Shown here piece after piece: positions 1-9,800 of a stretch of DNA of 64,000 nucleotides. Position 1 is the first letter of the stretch, and each line of letters opens with the position of its first letter. Source of the DNA: Lepeophtheirus salmonis. Lineage: Eukaryota > Arthropoda > Copepoda > Siphonostomatoida > Caligidae. The notes below the pieces were generated by a model, which saw nothing but the letters and a program-made list of their open reading frames with translations, was not told the origin of the DNA and searched no databases. The stretch spans positions 13,640,001 to 13,704,000 of the forward strand of contig NC_052136.2 of the NCBI RefSeq assembly GCF_016086655.4, given 5' to 3'. Made by a program: the position numbers and the translations under genes.

Positions 1-1594
1 GCAAGACCCTTCTTGATGCCGGATATGTTGAAGGCACCGTCCGAGGCCAGGGAGACAGTGCGGGCAGGGTTAAGGCCAAGATCCTTGACAGCCTCGTGAA
101 GCTTCTCAAACAAATATTTGCCGTTAGTCTGGGTAACTTTTACAAACTTGAGGAAGCTCTCTTTCTTCATGTCTTCACTCGTCAGATATCCCAGTGACAG
201 ACTGAACTGCTCCGTGTTTGACATATCTGATGTCTCATCAACAATCACAGAGAACCAGTTGTCATCATCGCCGGTACAAGTCTTGACATCTCCAATTATA
301 TTTTCCGTCACTTTGGATCCTATAATCTCTATCTGCTCATTTTGGATGTCAGGTGAAGTCCATTTGGCAAAACCTGCCCCAGCTGAACCAAATTTTTTGA
401 CTTTGGCCTCCAGTTTATCATTGAGAATATGATTGTCGTGTGAACGCAGGGACAAAAGCTCCAAGAAGTTTTCTCGATTGTTTTCATTAGATTCCGTCAA
501 CTTTTCTCTTGTTTCGGAATCGCCCCTAAAAGCCAATCTTTGCTTTGCGAGGACCCCAACAGTTTGGAAAAGATACCTCAAATAAGCTCGCCACTTCATG
601 ACTTCCTCAGCGTGTTGAGACTGAACAAGGCCGAGAACCGAGGTATTCTTTCTCTTTAATGTGAGGAAATTGATCAACTTTTCCATCGACTGTTTGTGTT
701 TTTGTTGTTAGAATGAACTTTCAACGAGGAACTGTTTTTTTATGTTTTGAACTCAAATTTCCCAAGGTTGGAAATGGAAAAACAGGCGAAACACTTGGCT
801 GACTTTTCAACCTCGTCATATTCTAGCCACGGGAACTTACGGAACCAATCGTATTGAAAGTCTCTGGAGTATTTGTCATCTATCTGAGGACTGTATGTTT
901 GTAACTTGGGCTGTAGAGGATGATCTCTCTCGACTTTAGACACAGTTTCCCGCTTAGTCTCCACTCTGGTTCTGGTCTGGATGTTTTTCCGCTTTGGCTA
1001 CCGCCCGGTAAGTATCGGGTCACCCAGCTGGCTCGTGAAGACGACAGGGTACTCTGGGCCTCCGTCCACAAACTCCACCTCCTCAGTCTTGCTCTTCTCA
1101 CCTCCCTGGACATTGTCGATAGTCTCAGAGTCCTCTGCAGAGGGAATATTGTTGTTGTTGACTACAGAGAGCTGCTTGGGAGAGAAGATTGGTCCGATAT
1201 CGAGATTAAGAAGTCTTATGCCATGAGAAATCCGTCCGCTGGGGTAATTTGATGAGTCGCCATTATTTTCTGTGTCTGCAGTAACTTTCTCTTCAGCAGA
1301 AACGGACTTTTCAGATCTTGGTTCAGGCAGTAAGGCCTCAACTGGAGCAGGGTCATCGGGACAGGAGGAGGCAGTGACTGAGGATGAGGATGTAGCAGAG
1401 GAAGTTTTCTTAACAGCAAAGTTCAATGTTTTCTGCTTCTTATCATCAATTTTCTTTTGATACTTGCAGCTGGGGTCATTCTTATGGAGTTTAACTTTGT
1501 GATCATTAAAGTTGTCCTTCTGTATTTCCTTCTGACAGATAGAACAAATCACCAACTCTCTGTTAAAATGCGTTTTCCACTTCCCGTGATACAT
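1..1594 (-). pseudogene. hAT-like transposase (TTF zinc finger + DUF4371), broken, runs off left edge
   Basis: Reading leftward from an ATG at 1594, the first part (1594-1001) has a C2HC-like N-terminus (CSICQKEIQKDNF, about residues 16-28) and then a long Ser/Pro/Glu linker. The same frame continues past TAG at 998-1000 into a TTF-type zinc-finger region (YDWFRKFPWLEYDE, then CFACFS, about 805-865) until TAA at 740-742, which sits where this family usually has Trp (T-stop-KN). After about one base of frameshift near 700-708 the frame stays open from 707 to the window edge and reads as DUF4371 (hAT/ZMYM-type transposase): KHKQSMEKLINF, EVMKWRAYLRYL, then VIVDETSDMSNTEQFSL and LASDGAFN. hAT catalytic and dimerisation regions would lie further left. 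Such proteins are transposases or domesticated derivatives that bind DNA in the nucleus. Three lesions make this copy a pseudogene. Splicing round the stops is possible, but I see no good intron borders. Confidence 0.8.
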
Positions 1595-1620
1595 TTCTGA
1601 TAATTAATAAATTACTGCAA
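1564..1620 (-). repeat. Inverted repeat arm 1 (hAT 5' end)
   Basis: This arm spans the start codon and first codons of the hAT-like frame plus about 26 bases upstream. Read on the minus strand it matches 1929-1985 on the plus strand at about 55 of 57 positions (two differences by eye). The shared core includes ATGTATCACGGGAAGTGG. Confidence 0.9.
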
Positions 1621-1737
1621 CAATCCACTCTAAAAAGTACATAACTATTATTTATGTCCCTTTTAAACAGTAATAATTTAATTTATCTTGTATTCAATGA
1701 AACAAATTCTCACGCTCTTAAATATTTCAAGTGTACT

Positions 1738-1918
1738 CCATACAAAAAATGTTGTGTGTGTCTTTTTTTTTTTTTTTGGCTGTAAAGTACTTCACATTTG
1801 CAACCAGTAACGTTAAACGTAATATCTAACTCAAATATCCACTCCATGTGAAGTACTTTAAATCCATACGAAAAATGTTGTGTGCGTCTTTGTTTTTTAT
1901 TTTTGGCTGTAAAGTACT
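1738..1918. repeat. Two direct repeats and a 15-bp inverted repeat inside the hAT-flank fold-back
   Basis: Two copies of a ~54-bp unit (1738-1791 and 1864-1918) start CCATAC, carry ATGTTGTGTG, then a T-run, and end GGCTGTAAAGTACT. They are 126 bases apart. Between them lies a perfect 15-bp inverted repeat, TAAAGTACTTCACAT at 1783-1797 against 1846-1860. Together with the flanking 57-bp arms this is a nested repeat structure, a configuration common in hAT subterminal regions. Confidence 0.75.
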
Positions 1919-1928
1919 CTTGAAATAA

Positions 1929-1985
1929 TTGCAATAATTTATTAATTATCAGAAATGTATCACGGGAAGTGGAAAACGCGTTTTA
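1929..1985 (+). repeat. Inverted repeat arm 2 (duplicated hAT 5' end)
   Basis: Plus-strand copy of the hAT start region: the same upstream AT stretch, ATG at 1955, then CACGGGAAGTGGAAAACG. The frame fails soon after the arm ends at 1985. The arms face each other across about 308 bases, so a transcript through here could fold back. It could be an inverted duplication made during aberrant transposition, or the arms of a composite terminal structure. Confidence 0.9.
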
Positions 1986-2374
1986 TATTCAAAGGTTCAA
2001 TCATTTATATTTATAAAAGGACAGGCAATATTTAGAAGAGATATTACGGTAAATTACAGGATTTGAATTCAAATTTCTGCGATGAATTGAGATACCCGAG
2101 AGTGTTAACTGTAGTTTAAAACCTCCGTTTTATCTATCTGACTTAATTTGGCCCCAATATTGTCTTAGAGATATAATTTATTAATTTACTAATTCTATAA
2201 ATGTGCCGGTAAATTTTGGCTACTTTAAGTACAATTTGTGGTGCCTCCAAAGGATTACTCAGAATTATTTTTTCATTTATATGAACTATAATTTGTTGGA
2301 AAATGTATTCCATGTTCAATTTTGAGAAAAGTTATTAAGCTTCCTTTTGGGTGGATGTGCTACAAATATGTAAT

Positions 2375-2380
2375 TTTATT
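2375..2380 (-). promoter_or_regulatory. Possible poly(A) signal AATAAA
   Basis: AATAAA on the minus strand about 63 bases after the stop of the candidate terminal exon at 2443-2559. The hexamer is frequent by chance in DNA this AT-rich, so it only supports that exon weakly. Confidence 0.2.
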
Positions 2381-2442
2381 ATAATGACTCAGTACTATTA
2401 TCAGTTGGTCATAAGTTACATATATATAATAGATTTTAATAA

Positions 2443-2559
2443 TTAATTATGACTTAATTCATCTATATTTACATTACTATATGATTGATGGACGGTTGAG
2501 TAAGGTTTTTTTTTTTTTGCTCCGCTGAAGCGGACAAAGCGCAATACTGACATACGGTC
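2443..2559 (-). CDS. Candidate terminal coding exon, unknown product
   Basis: On the minus strand a good acceptor (TTAATTTCTTTCAG, just above 2559) opens a 39-codon frame. It starts DRMSVLRFVRFSGAKKKK and ends in TAA at 2443-2445, with AATAAA downstream. The four Lys come from an A12 run, so a slippage-prone tract sits inside the frame. The local GC is above background. The phase would fit the phase-0 donor of the first-exon candidate at 5408-5464, about 2.8 kb upstream on the same strand. I do not recognise the protein, the frame is short, and it could be chance. Confidence 0.22.
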   Translation of the reverse strand, partial: DRMSVLRFVRFSGAKKKKPYSTVHQSYSNVNIDELSHN

Positions 2560-2569
2560 CTGAAAGAAA

Positions 2570-2719
2570 TTAATAAGATGTGATCTCCTTCGTCCACTGC
2601 GAGTCTCCCCTTCTCCCGGAATACTTAATAAGCAACAAACTTAGAGCCTCCTTAATATCATGAGTCTCTCTTTTTCCTTTCATGATCCTCCAAAGTGATA
2701 ATCGTACCAATATCTCCAT
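2570..2719 (-). CDS. Short open frame, unknown
   Basis: ATG at 2719 gives 49 codons (begins MEILVRLSLWRIMKGKRETH) to TAA at 2570-2572, in the GC-richer patch just upstream of the candidate terminal exon. It has hydrophilic, coding-like composition (KYSGRRGDSQW) but no domain I can name. It could be an exon of the same putative minus-strand gene, an independent small ORF, or decayed repeat DNA. No clear donor was found at its end. Confidence 0.15.
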   Translation of the reverse strand: MEILVRLSLWRIMKGKRETHDIKEALSLLLIKYSGRRGDSQWTKEITSY

Positions 2720-3840
2720 AGGCTGAGATCCCTATCTTCCTAATACATTCTTCGCTTTACGAAGATATTTCCTTTTTATTAAAAGGTTGAAATAATTTTA
2801 TTTCAACTACCAGCTGTAGTTGTCTCCAATTTGTAGATAGAAAGTATAACTTGTGGAAAAACTTATACAATGTACACGTTTATTTTTGTTTATTTAAAAA
2901 AATCAAGTTGTAGCAGCAGTATGGGTGGGGCAATTATAGCCCTACTGCTATCAAGAAGGAAGAAAAATTTAACAACAACCAGTAAAAATAAAATTGCTTG
3001 ATGAAAGAAACATTATGCAGTCTCTCAACTAACATGCGTTTTGGAGGTTTTTTTTGCACGCTTCAATATCATGCATTAATCCTTCTCTTGTCATAATCTA
3101 TAGTTTTTATGTGTTTTTTTGAATAACATAAGTATGCTATAAACTAACTTACATAAATATGGATGACTCAAGTCAACAATTACTTTCTAAATATTCTATG
3201 ATTCATGAAAAGTGGTTTATATTACTTCACCTTCTTTTCATATCAGGAGTCAAAAAGTTCTTTAGAACCCCCTGATATTAATGAATGATCATGTAAACAT
3301 AACCATTAATCATTAATAGTGAATGTCTATCATGGTTTCAAAAGCCTATAACAAAGATTTTATAATAACGTAATGCATTCAATTAATGACTCACAGTTCA
3401 ATAAACAGCTGTACGGCAAAAACTATAAAACTGTCATTTTGTGCGTAAATTTTTACACCAAAAATTTCAATTCCCAATCGTGATCAAATCCACTTCCTTA
3501 GAAACAAAAAAAAAGTTATACAAATTAATTATACCAAATCAGATTTACTATTTAGGAAGAGTATTTAAAAATTTGCATAAGGCTAGGAAATCATTAAACA
3601 ATATTCCAGATTCCGGTGTATTCAATAACCTTACTTCCATATAATACATCATCAATACAAAGAGTGGATTTAAGCAAGAACTACATCTTGATACAAGTCA
3701 ATGTAGCTGCCTTCGGTGTATTTTGTACCTTTTCCGTTTTTTGGAAATGGTAATCTAAAGAATGATTTTTTTATTCCTCAGTGTCGTCATTGTTATTTAA
3801 CTCCTGAGTAATAAACTTTATTTTTTACTAAATTCATGAG
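2720..3840. other. AT-rich non-coding stretch
   Basis: No recognisable gene. It holds short hairpins (for example the GAAATAATTTTATTTC palindrome near 2790), T-runs and one 67-codon AT-rich open frame at 3441-3644 that looks like chance. Confidence 0.6.
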
Positions 3841-4235
3841 CAGAATAGAAGGGAATAGAAACAAAGAATGAAGGTAGGAGAAAAGAGGAAGAGAGATGTA
3901 GAAAGATATAGAGGGAGAAGAAAAGAGGGAATGGAGAGAGAGATGGAGATAGGTTTAAAAAGATGTAAGGATAATGAGGTTTTTTCGGCTCAAAAATAGG
4001 GTTTAATGACGTCAGAGGCCCAAAAAATATCATAGGAACGTGCTTGGTTTTTTATACGTCTACATGATAAATTTCATAGTGATATCTTTTATCATTTTTG
4101 ACTCCACGTGTGATAACACACAAAAAAAAAAAAATATATGTGTAAGATTTAATAAAATTCTTGGGCGGACTTCAGAAACTTTCCGCGGGGAGGGGGGGGA
4201 GTTCAAGCCTCCCATAAAAGAGGCTAGCGACGCCA
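3841..4235 (+). repeat. Dispersed repeat R1, copy 1
   Basis: The copy starts with a polypurine tract (about 3841-3960), then GCTTGGTTTTTTATA near 4042, GTGATAACAC near 4111, and ends in a G-rich part followed by GAGGCTAGCGACGCCA near 4220. The same order of blocks occurs inverted at 45130-45545, over about 400 bases. No coding potential is apparent. The open frames on either strand here follow the purine/pyrimidine bias. Confidence 0.7.
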
Positions 4236-4849
4236 CAGCCTACCGTTATATCAAACAACGTTGTATAGTACTATGATGTTATGTAAATAGCATTGTGTTA
4301 ACAGTAAAGGTAGGTTTGCACAACAGGAAGCAAAAATAAGATTCTATGTCGATAAGTTTTCCTCCGCCTTTTTTTAGAAGAATAACTAAAGTCTCGACGT
4401 AGAATTTTTTCTATCCTCACCTATGTAAGAATTCATATATTTATAGCTTATTTTCAATATAAAACGAATTGCGACACGTTAGAGAGGTAGGCATAAGTTG
4501 TTTTTATCAGTCTGATGGTTTTAGGACCATTCTTTTTTTTAAATATAATGCAAAAGCGCAACTTTCCCATGTTGGTTCTTAGACTACATAATCGCCTCCC
4601 ATATAAAGTATGATTCTCCTACGTAAGGATATTCTTTACATTCTTGATTTGTAACCGGTAAAGGTATTATGTTGTTCTGTAAGACATTGAACTCTTTTTT
4701 TATTGTTCCTCTAATTGGTCAGATGGAGTTCAACTAATTAAGTATCTGTAAACATTATAGTTTTACAATTACTGACCTGGGTATTGTCTTTAATCCTTAC
4801 ACTCCTTTCATGATTGTAGTATTCAATTTTCGATTACAATTTGTGCAAA
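4236..4849. other. Non-coding stretch
   Basis: AT-rich DNA between repeat R1 and the LINE RT fragment. I see no gene. Its right part (about 4700-4849) may be the decayed continuation of the RT fragment. Confidence 0.5.
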
Positions 4850-5200
4850 ATAATCAATTTTGGAAGTTGATCTTCAATCCCGGCATCCTTCGGTATTCTT
4901 CAAGGATATGTAAACTATTTTTATTGAACTTAATATTTATTCCAACTCTCCTGAGCGGTGCTGTCATGTCGTCTGAAAATGCTTCAACTTTATGTTCATG
5001 ATGTCCATATGTTATGCCCTCTACATTTCCAGATGAGTTAATCTCTTCAATCAGCGAATTTAGGACAAAAAACAAATTATTAAAGTATTTAATCAGCTCT
5101 GTGTTATCTATCGATAAGAGATCTCCAATGTGCAATAGAGTTTAGAGGCCCTGCTTGAAGGTAATCCTTACGAAATGCAAATCCGTTCAAACTTGATAAT
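4850..5200 (-). pseudogene. LINE reverse transcriptase fragment
   Basis: Read on the minus strand, TFKQGL (near 5150) matches the RT block usually written G-x-x-Q-G-C-P-L-S and is followed at once by TAA. After it come LIEEINSSGNVEGITYG, HKVEAFSDDM (the F/Y-x-D-D catalytic block, here FSDD) and PGLKINFQN, matching the G-Y/L-K-I-N block of non-LTR retrotransposon RTs. The open frame runs from 5135 to 4854. Only the palm portion of the RT survives, with a stop inside it. It sits inside what would be the first intron of the candidate gene starting at 5464, on the same strand. Confidence 0.65.
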
Positions 5201-5407
5201 GAATCAGAAAGGAAACAAAAGAGTAAATAATTAGATAAGAAATACTCCTGATAAAGAAAGCTGTGATTAATAGGAAATTATCAAATGAAATGACTAGGTA
5301 AGTTATCTTATCCTTATTTGTGTGGTTATTTGGACTATTTATATCTCAGTCTACTCATATGTATATTGTATTTATAAATAAAAGTGTTTTTTACTTCTAT
5401 TACTTAC

Positions 5408-5464
5408 CTGAATTTCTTCCTTTGCAACTAGATCGTACCATCTGGGGGCCTTTTTCTTACTCAT
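5408..5464 (-). CDS. Candidate first coding exon of an unidentified host gene
   Basis: The ATG at 5464-5462 opens 19 codons, MSKKKAPRWYDLVAKEEIQ, ending exactly at CAG followed by GTAAGT (5407-5402), a consensus metazoan 5' splice site in phase 0. Composition is coding-like and unlike the AT-rich surroundings. An E2F-type element lies 20 bases upstream. The start was chosen as the first ATG after that element. I do not recognise the peptide. Downstream exons would be at lower coordinates; 2443-2559 is one phase-compatible candidate. The exon is too short for homology by eye, so it rests on splice and promoter context. Confidence 0.42.
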
Positions 5465-5482
5465 TCTGCTAGCTTGGTTAAA

Positions 5483-5493
5483 TTTTGGCGCGC
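5483..5493 (-). promoter_or_regulatory. E2F-type promoter element
   Basis: GCGCGCCAAAA on the minus strand (TTTTGGCGCGC on the plus strand) contains the E2F/DP consensus TTTSSCGC and lies 19 bases upstream of the ATG at 5464. CpG-containing 8-mers are rare in this AT-rich window, so its position next to a plausible first exon is notable. E2F sites usually mark S-phase or DNA-metabolism genes; applying that here is inference. Confidence 0.35.
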
Positions 5494-5499
5494 AAGGGA

Positions 5500-6639
5500 G
5501 GAGTATACGATCCTTATAAAATAAAAGACATTTCAAGATAAAATACTGCTCAACTTAAATTGGGACTACAATAAAGGGGGACTTACTACTCTCTATCCAC
5601 AGTTGGTAGGGAAAATAAGAATCTATGAAACTTATGAATGAAAACAACAAATGAGTGTCGAGATCATGTAATAGACATTGTAGCTTATTGGCCTCAAAAA
5701 ATTCTGATTCATAAAAAATTATCAATGCAAAAACACATTAATAACAACCTTGCATAATTAATTATCTTTTGTAATTTGCATTTATACAAAATCTCCAACC
5801 AACTTTACATGAAGTAGTAAAAATCCCTTCATTATCGTTTAAGACTTAGATGATAAATGAACAAGAGACATAACTAATTAATTTATGTGAGTCCCGATAC
5901 TGATTCATCCTCGGACCGGGGCTTTGGGACCACTACTCTAAAATTTTCCCTGTTATGCTTGTGATAAAAAAAAATATATCTGCTGCTGGATTGTTAAACA
6001 AAAAAAAAAAAGCAAATGATGTCATCAATACAAATTTTATTTTACATTGTTATAAGGTTTTTTGTTTCTTTATTTTTACACCTAGAAGTGGGCTTATGAT
6101 TTAAATCCCTTGAGTGATGGAGTAATGCAGATTAATCATTATCATTTTACAAACATCCAGGGAAAGTTATTATTAACGTCTCTATTTATCAAGAAAATTA
6201 TGTATTCATTTTTTGTGGATGGTACTTGATCCGTTTCTAGGTTATTCACAAATTATGGAGTAGTCTCATTCCATGTGGTGTAAAAAAGTATGTGGAAATA
6301 AGGAAGAAACTTTTTCAAACACAGTGTCATCTTATAGTTGATGTGTGTTTGATATTGTAAAAAGTGAAGTAACATACCCTTTTGGCGTGAAAAATTTATA
6401 TCAGTGTGTGAAAACGACTTTTTTCTATCGTGCTGAAATGATTATCTGAAAGTGTACTTCATAAGAGATCTGTCATTTTCTCTTTCTTTCTTTTTCTTCT
6501 TCTTCAGGTAAGAACTCCTTTGTGCACACTTACCACGTTTGCTTAGACTTTTCACCTCTTCTCGTCTACATAATTATTGTGTTTGAGGTTACATAATCAA
6601 AGAATTACTAACTACTATAGACTTGCTCTCGGTTAAAGA
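5500..6639. other. Non-coding stretch
   Basis: AT-rich DNA with no gene seen. It could contain the promoter-distal region of the candidate minus-strand gene. A pyrimidine tract (6475-6510, ending TCTTCAG then GTAAG) looks like abutting splice signals but borders no open frame. Confidence 0.5.
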
Positions 6640-9310
6640 TCCCCCGATCAACCAAGGCAAACCTATGCTAATATAACATCAAAACTTAACAAGATTGTAT
6701 TGAAGGCAACTGAGGCTGTCAATTTAAATATTGAGTATAAATAGGATACTTTCAATCTCATTATAAAGGATGGTAAAGGGGCTCGTTTTCGTCAAGACCT
6801 TATGGATTTTGTAGATGTGATTATGCCGCTATTTTCTTTGGCTTGAAGGAGAAGAAACTATATGGAGCTAATCCAAGACATTCATATACACTTGCGAGTT
6901 TTTAAGGGGAAAATTGATGTGAAGGAGCATGCTGAAAGTTTGATGAAATAATAATATAAGATGACAAATTCCTTCAACTAATGGTACTAAGACAATGGTT
7001 AAATCAAAATTAAAGGTGTGAAAGTATTTGCTCATCCAATCAATAGAAGTTTACAAATACTGCTTTCAATACAATTAGAACAACACAAGATGAATATAAG
7101 ATTACTGAATATTATCTCAATTTGGTACCATACTGGATAGTGGCCCATCAAATTGCACACCAACAAAAAAATCTGCTCATCTAAAACTATACGAACAAAT
7201 AAAGGGTCCAAATTACTTGATTAGGATTGAGACTGATCCAAAGATCATTCCTCAAATCATTCTTGTCTAAGGACAACCCGTGATGATTAAGTTACCTGGA
7301 GTAAAACAACAATGTCATCAATGATTTAGTTATGGGAATACCAAGAGTAATTGTAATACAAGGAAGATTCAGGCCATTGCATTCGAAGAAATTTTGAATG
7401 AAAAGTAAAAAAAGACTAGCTTCTAATACTAAAAATGATCAACTTACACGAGTATCAAAAGTGAAAGCCCATGAGACTGACTCTATTGAAAATGAGATAT
7501 CAATGAATGGACCAAACTCTAGTACTTTTTAATTGGGCTTTTATTAAAATTTACCACTCCAATATAAAGATTCAAATAATAATAAAATACATTAAGAGGG
7601 ATTGCGATAAAATTAATCATCAATAACCGTTATATTTTAAAATTAACCCCCTAGATCAAAGCCCAACCCTTCAATATTAACAACTTATGTTTATTAGAGA
7701 CTATATAAAAATATACAAATATCTACCACCGCAAAATATGGGTATATAAAATATGAAAATGATTAAAATAAAACAGACCAACAAACAACAACTATGCTTT
7801 CGATGTTCTTGTCCTCATCATCAGGTATCTTCTTACTAAACCTTTAAGGATTGAGTAGAACTTGCATGATCCATTTTGGAAAAAATCGAGCAATGTCTAC
7901 GGCGTAATTCCATTCTCTGTCCTCGTAATAGGGGATCTTTAAGGAAAAGGACGCTTATCTTTCTGCTGATATAATGAAAATTTTCCTTGAGAGAGTGAAA
8001 GCTTACTGGACACCCAGAAGTGAGGCAGCTAGCTTTAACTTCCAGTGTTGTTGCAGGGAGATGAAAAATTTAATCAGCATAGAAGTGATGATGCACCCTT
8101 TAGCGGAGTGGAAGTTGCAAGAAGCGATTGCGGAGATGGAGAAGGGATCACACTTGCAACACCTGGACATGGAAGAAGGACCTGATCATAATGGAAAAGT
8201 TTTGGAAGAAGACGAATCAGTTGACAACAATCAAAAGAGTAATATGGGTTCTGTTTATGTCTCAAAGGAGATTAAAGAACTCTCTCAAATGAAAAACAAA
8301 ACAAAACAGGGGATTATGTGCGAAAATAACCTGAAAAATAAAATTCGGTCATATTCAGTAACCAAAATAACTATCCCTGACTCTGGACTATCTTCAGACA
8401 ATTCATCAAACTCAAAACAGAAAAAAAACTGTGATCTTCGTTCAATCAGTTTTTAATATTCAAAATGAATTCACAAAAACTAAACCAGCATAGATCATTA
8501 CTTTTGTGGCCATAATTCCAGAGAGTTTTTGAGCAATGTTGGAATTCATAAAATAACTATCTTGAAATACGAGAAAAGGAAAAAGTGGAAGACCTCATCA
8601 TGCTCTGATTTAAAATTTACTATCACTAAGACCTGATATTTTGTGTTTGTAGGATATTAAGGAAGCAGTACCTTCAACATTTAAAGTAAATTGCCTTACT
8701 GTTTGCCAAAAAATTAATACTATTTTTTGACTTGATCTGGATATGAATGACGAGTACTTACATTTGTTTTGAAGAATATCCCTAGTCCATCATGTACGAA
8801 ATAATTCTCAAGATTGTCATACTATGTTTATTTGGCTCCCAAATTTTAGTCTACACTTTGTGAATGCTTATGACCCAAATTAGAGGTGTTTCCCATTCTT
8901 TCAAGCAATAATTAATTAACATAAAAAAGAGCTGCTACCTCATATCATTTTAGGATATCTAAATGTAGATATCTCGAGTGACCACAATCCTAATTATGAC
9001 ATCTTGAAAAAAGTTATGCTTCAGCTTAGTTCTTACAAATATCTTTAGTCCGAAGGAAACTATTTCCTGGAAAAGTACCAAGTAAACTCCAAGGATTTGG
9101 CTTTTACTTCTAAGTCCATTCAATCAACGACAAAAAGGGCGTGTTACCACTCTGAGCCAGGTTCAGATCACAAACAAATGCTTACAAATCAAGACATATG
9201 TATTTTTATTCATGATTTTACCTACAATTTTTATTTTACAAAATATTTAAAAAAAATTATAAATTTTTTATTTTATTTTACATGTTATGTCTCTACTTTG
9301 CTTTAAGCTC
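6640..9310 (+). pseudogene. Decayed non-LTR retrotransposon (ORF1 knuckle + AP endonuclease)
   Basis: ORF1 part: an interrupted frame ends in a CCHC zinc knuckle at 7313-7354 with perfect C-x2-C-x4-H-x4-C spacing, in which the second Cys is now TGA and the His is Asn (QQCHQ, stop, FSYGNTKSNC). The longest open piece, 7974-8456 (160 codons, acidic and Lys-rich, C-terminal Ser/Asn tail), may be the ORF1 tail. ORF2 start: apurinic-endonuclease (EEP) motifs follow in order: PDILCL near 8632-8649 with the catalytic Glu codon region changed to TAG-Asp, then HIILGYLNVDISSDHN at 8941-8988 (family motif ILGDFN) and GSDHK near 9160-9174 (family motif SDHxxV). RT and 3' parts are not visible after 9310. 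Many stops make it non-functional. A stretch at about 7520-7960 matches nothing and may be an insertion. Confidence 0.7.
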
Positions 9311-9559
9311 AGTTATTTTATTATAGTATTGTTTGTGTTTTATGTTTGAAGTGTTGTGAACTTCAAATAATTATATTTAAAAAAAACACAAACGAATGGG
9401 GTTCGAGTAGACTTATAAAAAAAATTATACCTCTAGATGACGGGTCATACTTGGGCCTCCTTTATTTAATTGAAAGAAAGAAAAACTACGGTGAATGACA
9501 TTTATTAATAATGACAACAAAAATGTCAATAAATCGAAATATCACAATTTGATCCCCTA

Positions 9560-9800
9560 ATGGTCGTACTTTTACTGTATGATCTCCAGGGCCTTCAGAA
9601 AAAGACTACAAAGGCTTTTTTAGCTATTTTTAAGATTCAAAGTTTTTTTAACCACTTGTTCTTGAAAATATAGATAAATGATATTTATATATTTCAAAGC
9701 CTAATGCTTAACCATACCAAAATAATTTAAAAAATGTATTTATTATGTTTAGAACTTGAGCTATCTTTGTTGAAGGTTGAAAACGTTTTGTTTTTTTCAG
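9560..9800 (+). repeat. Dispersed repeat R3, copy 1
   Basis: It shares blocks in the same order and strand with 25195-25440: CCTTCAG..AAAAG near 9590, TAGCTATTTTTAAGATTC, then ATAAATGATATTTATATATT near 9680, and a degenerate 3' portion. Divergence is high. No coding content is seen. Confidence 0.5.

Noticed and set aside
3818..4033. 71-codon minus-strand frame, Ser/Phe/Leu/Pro-rich
   Set aside because: It is the complement of the polypurine tract of repeat R1; composition is explained by strand bias, and the inverted R1 copy at 45327-45548 makes a similar but non-homologous frame.
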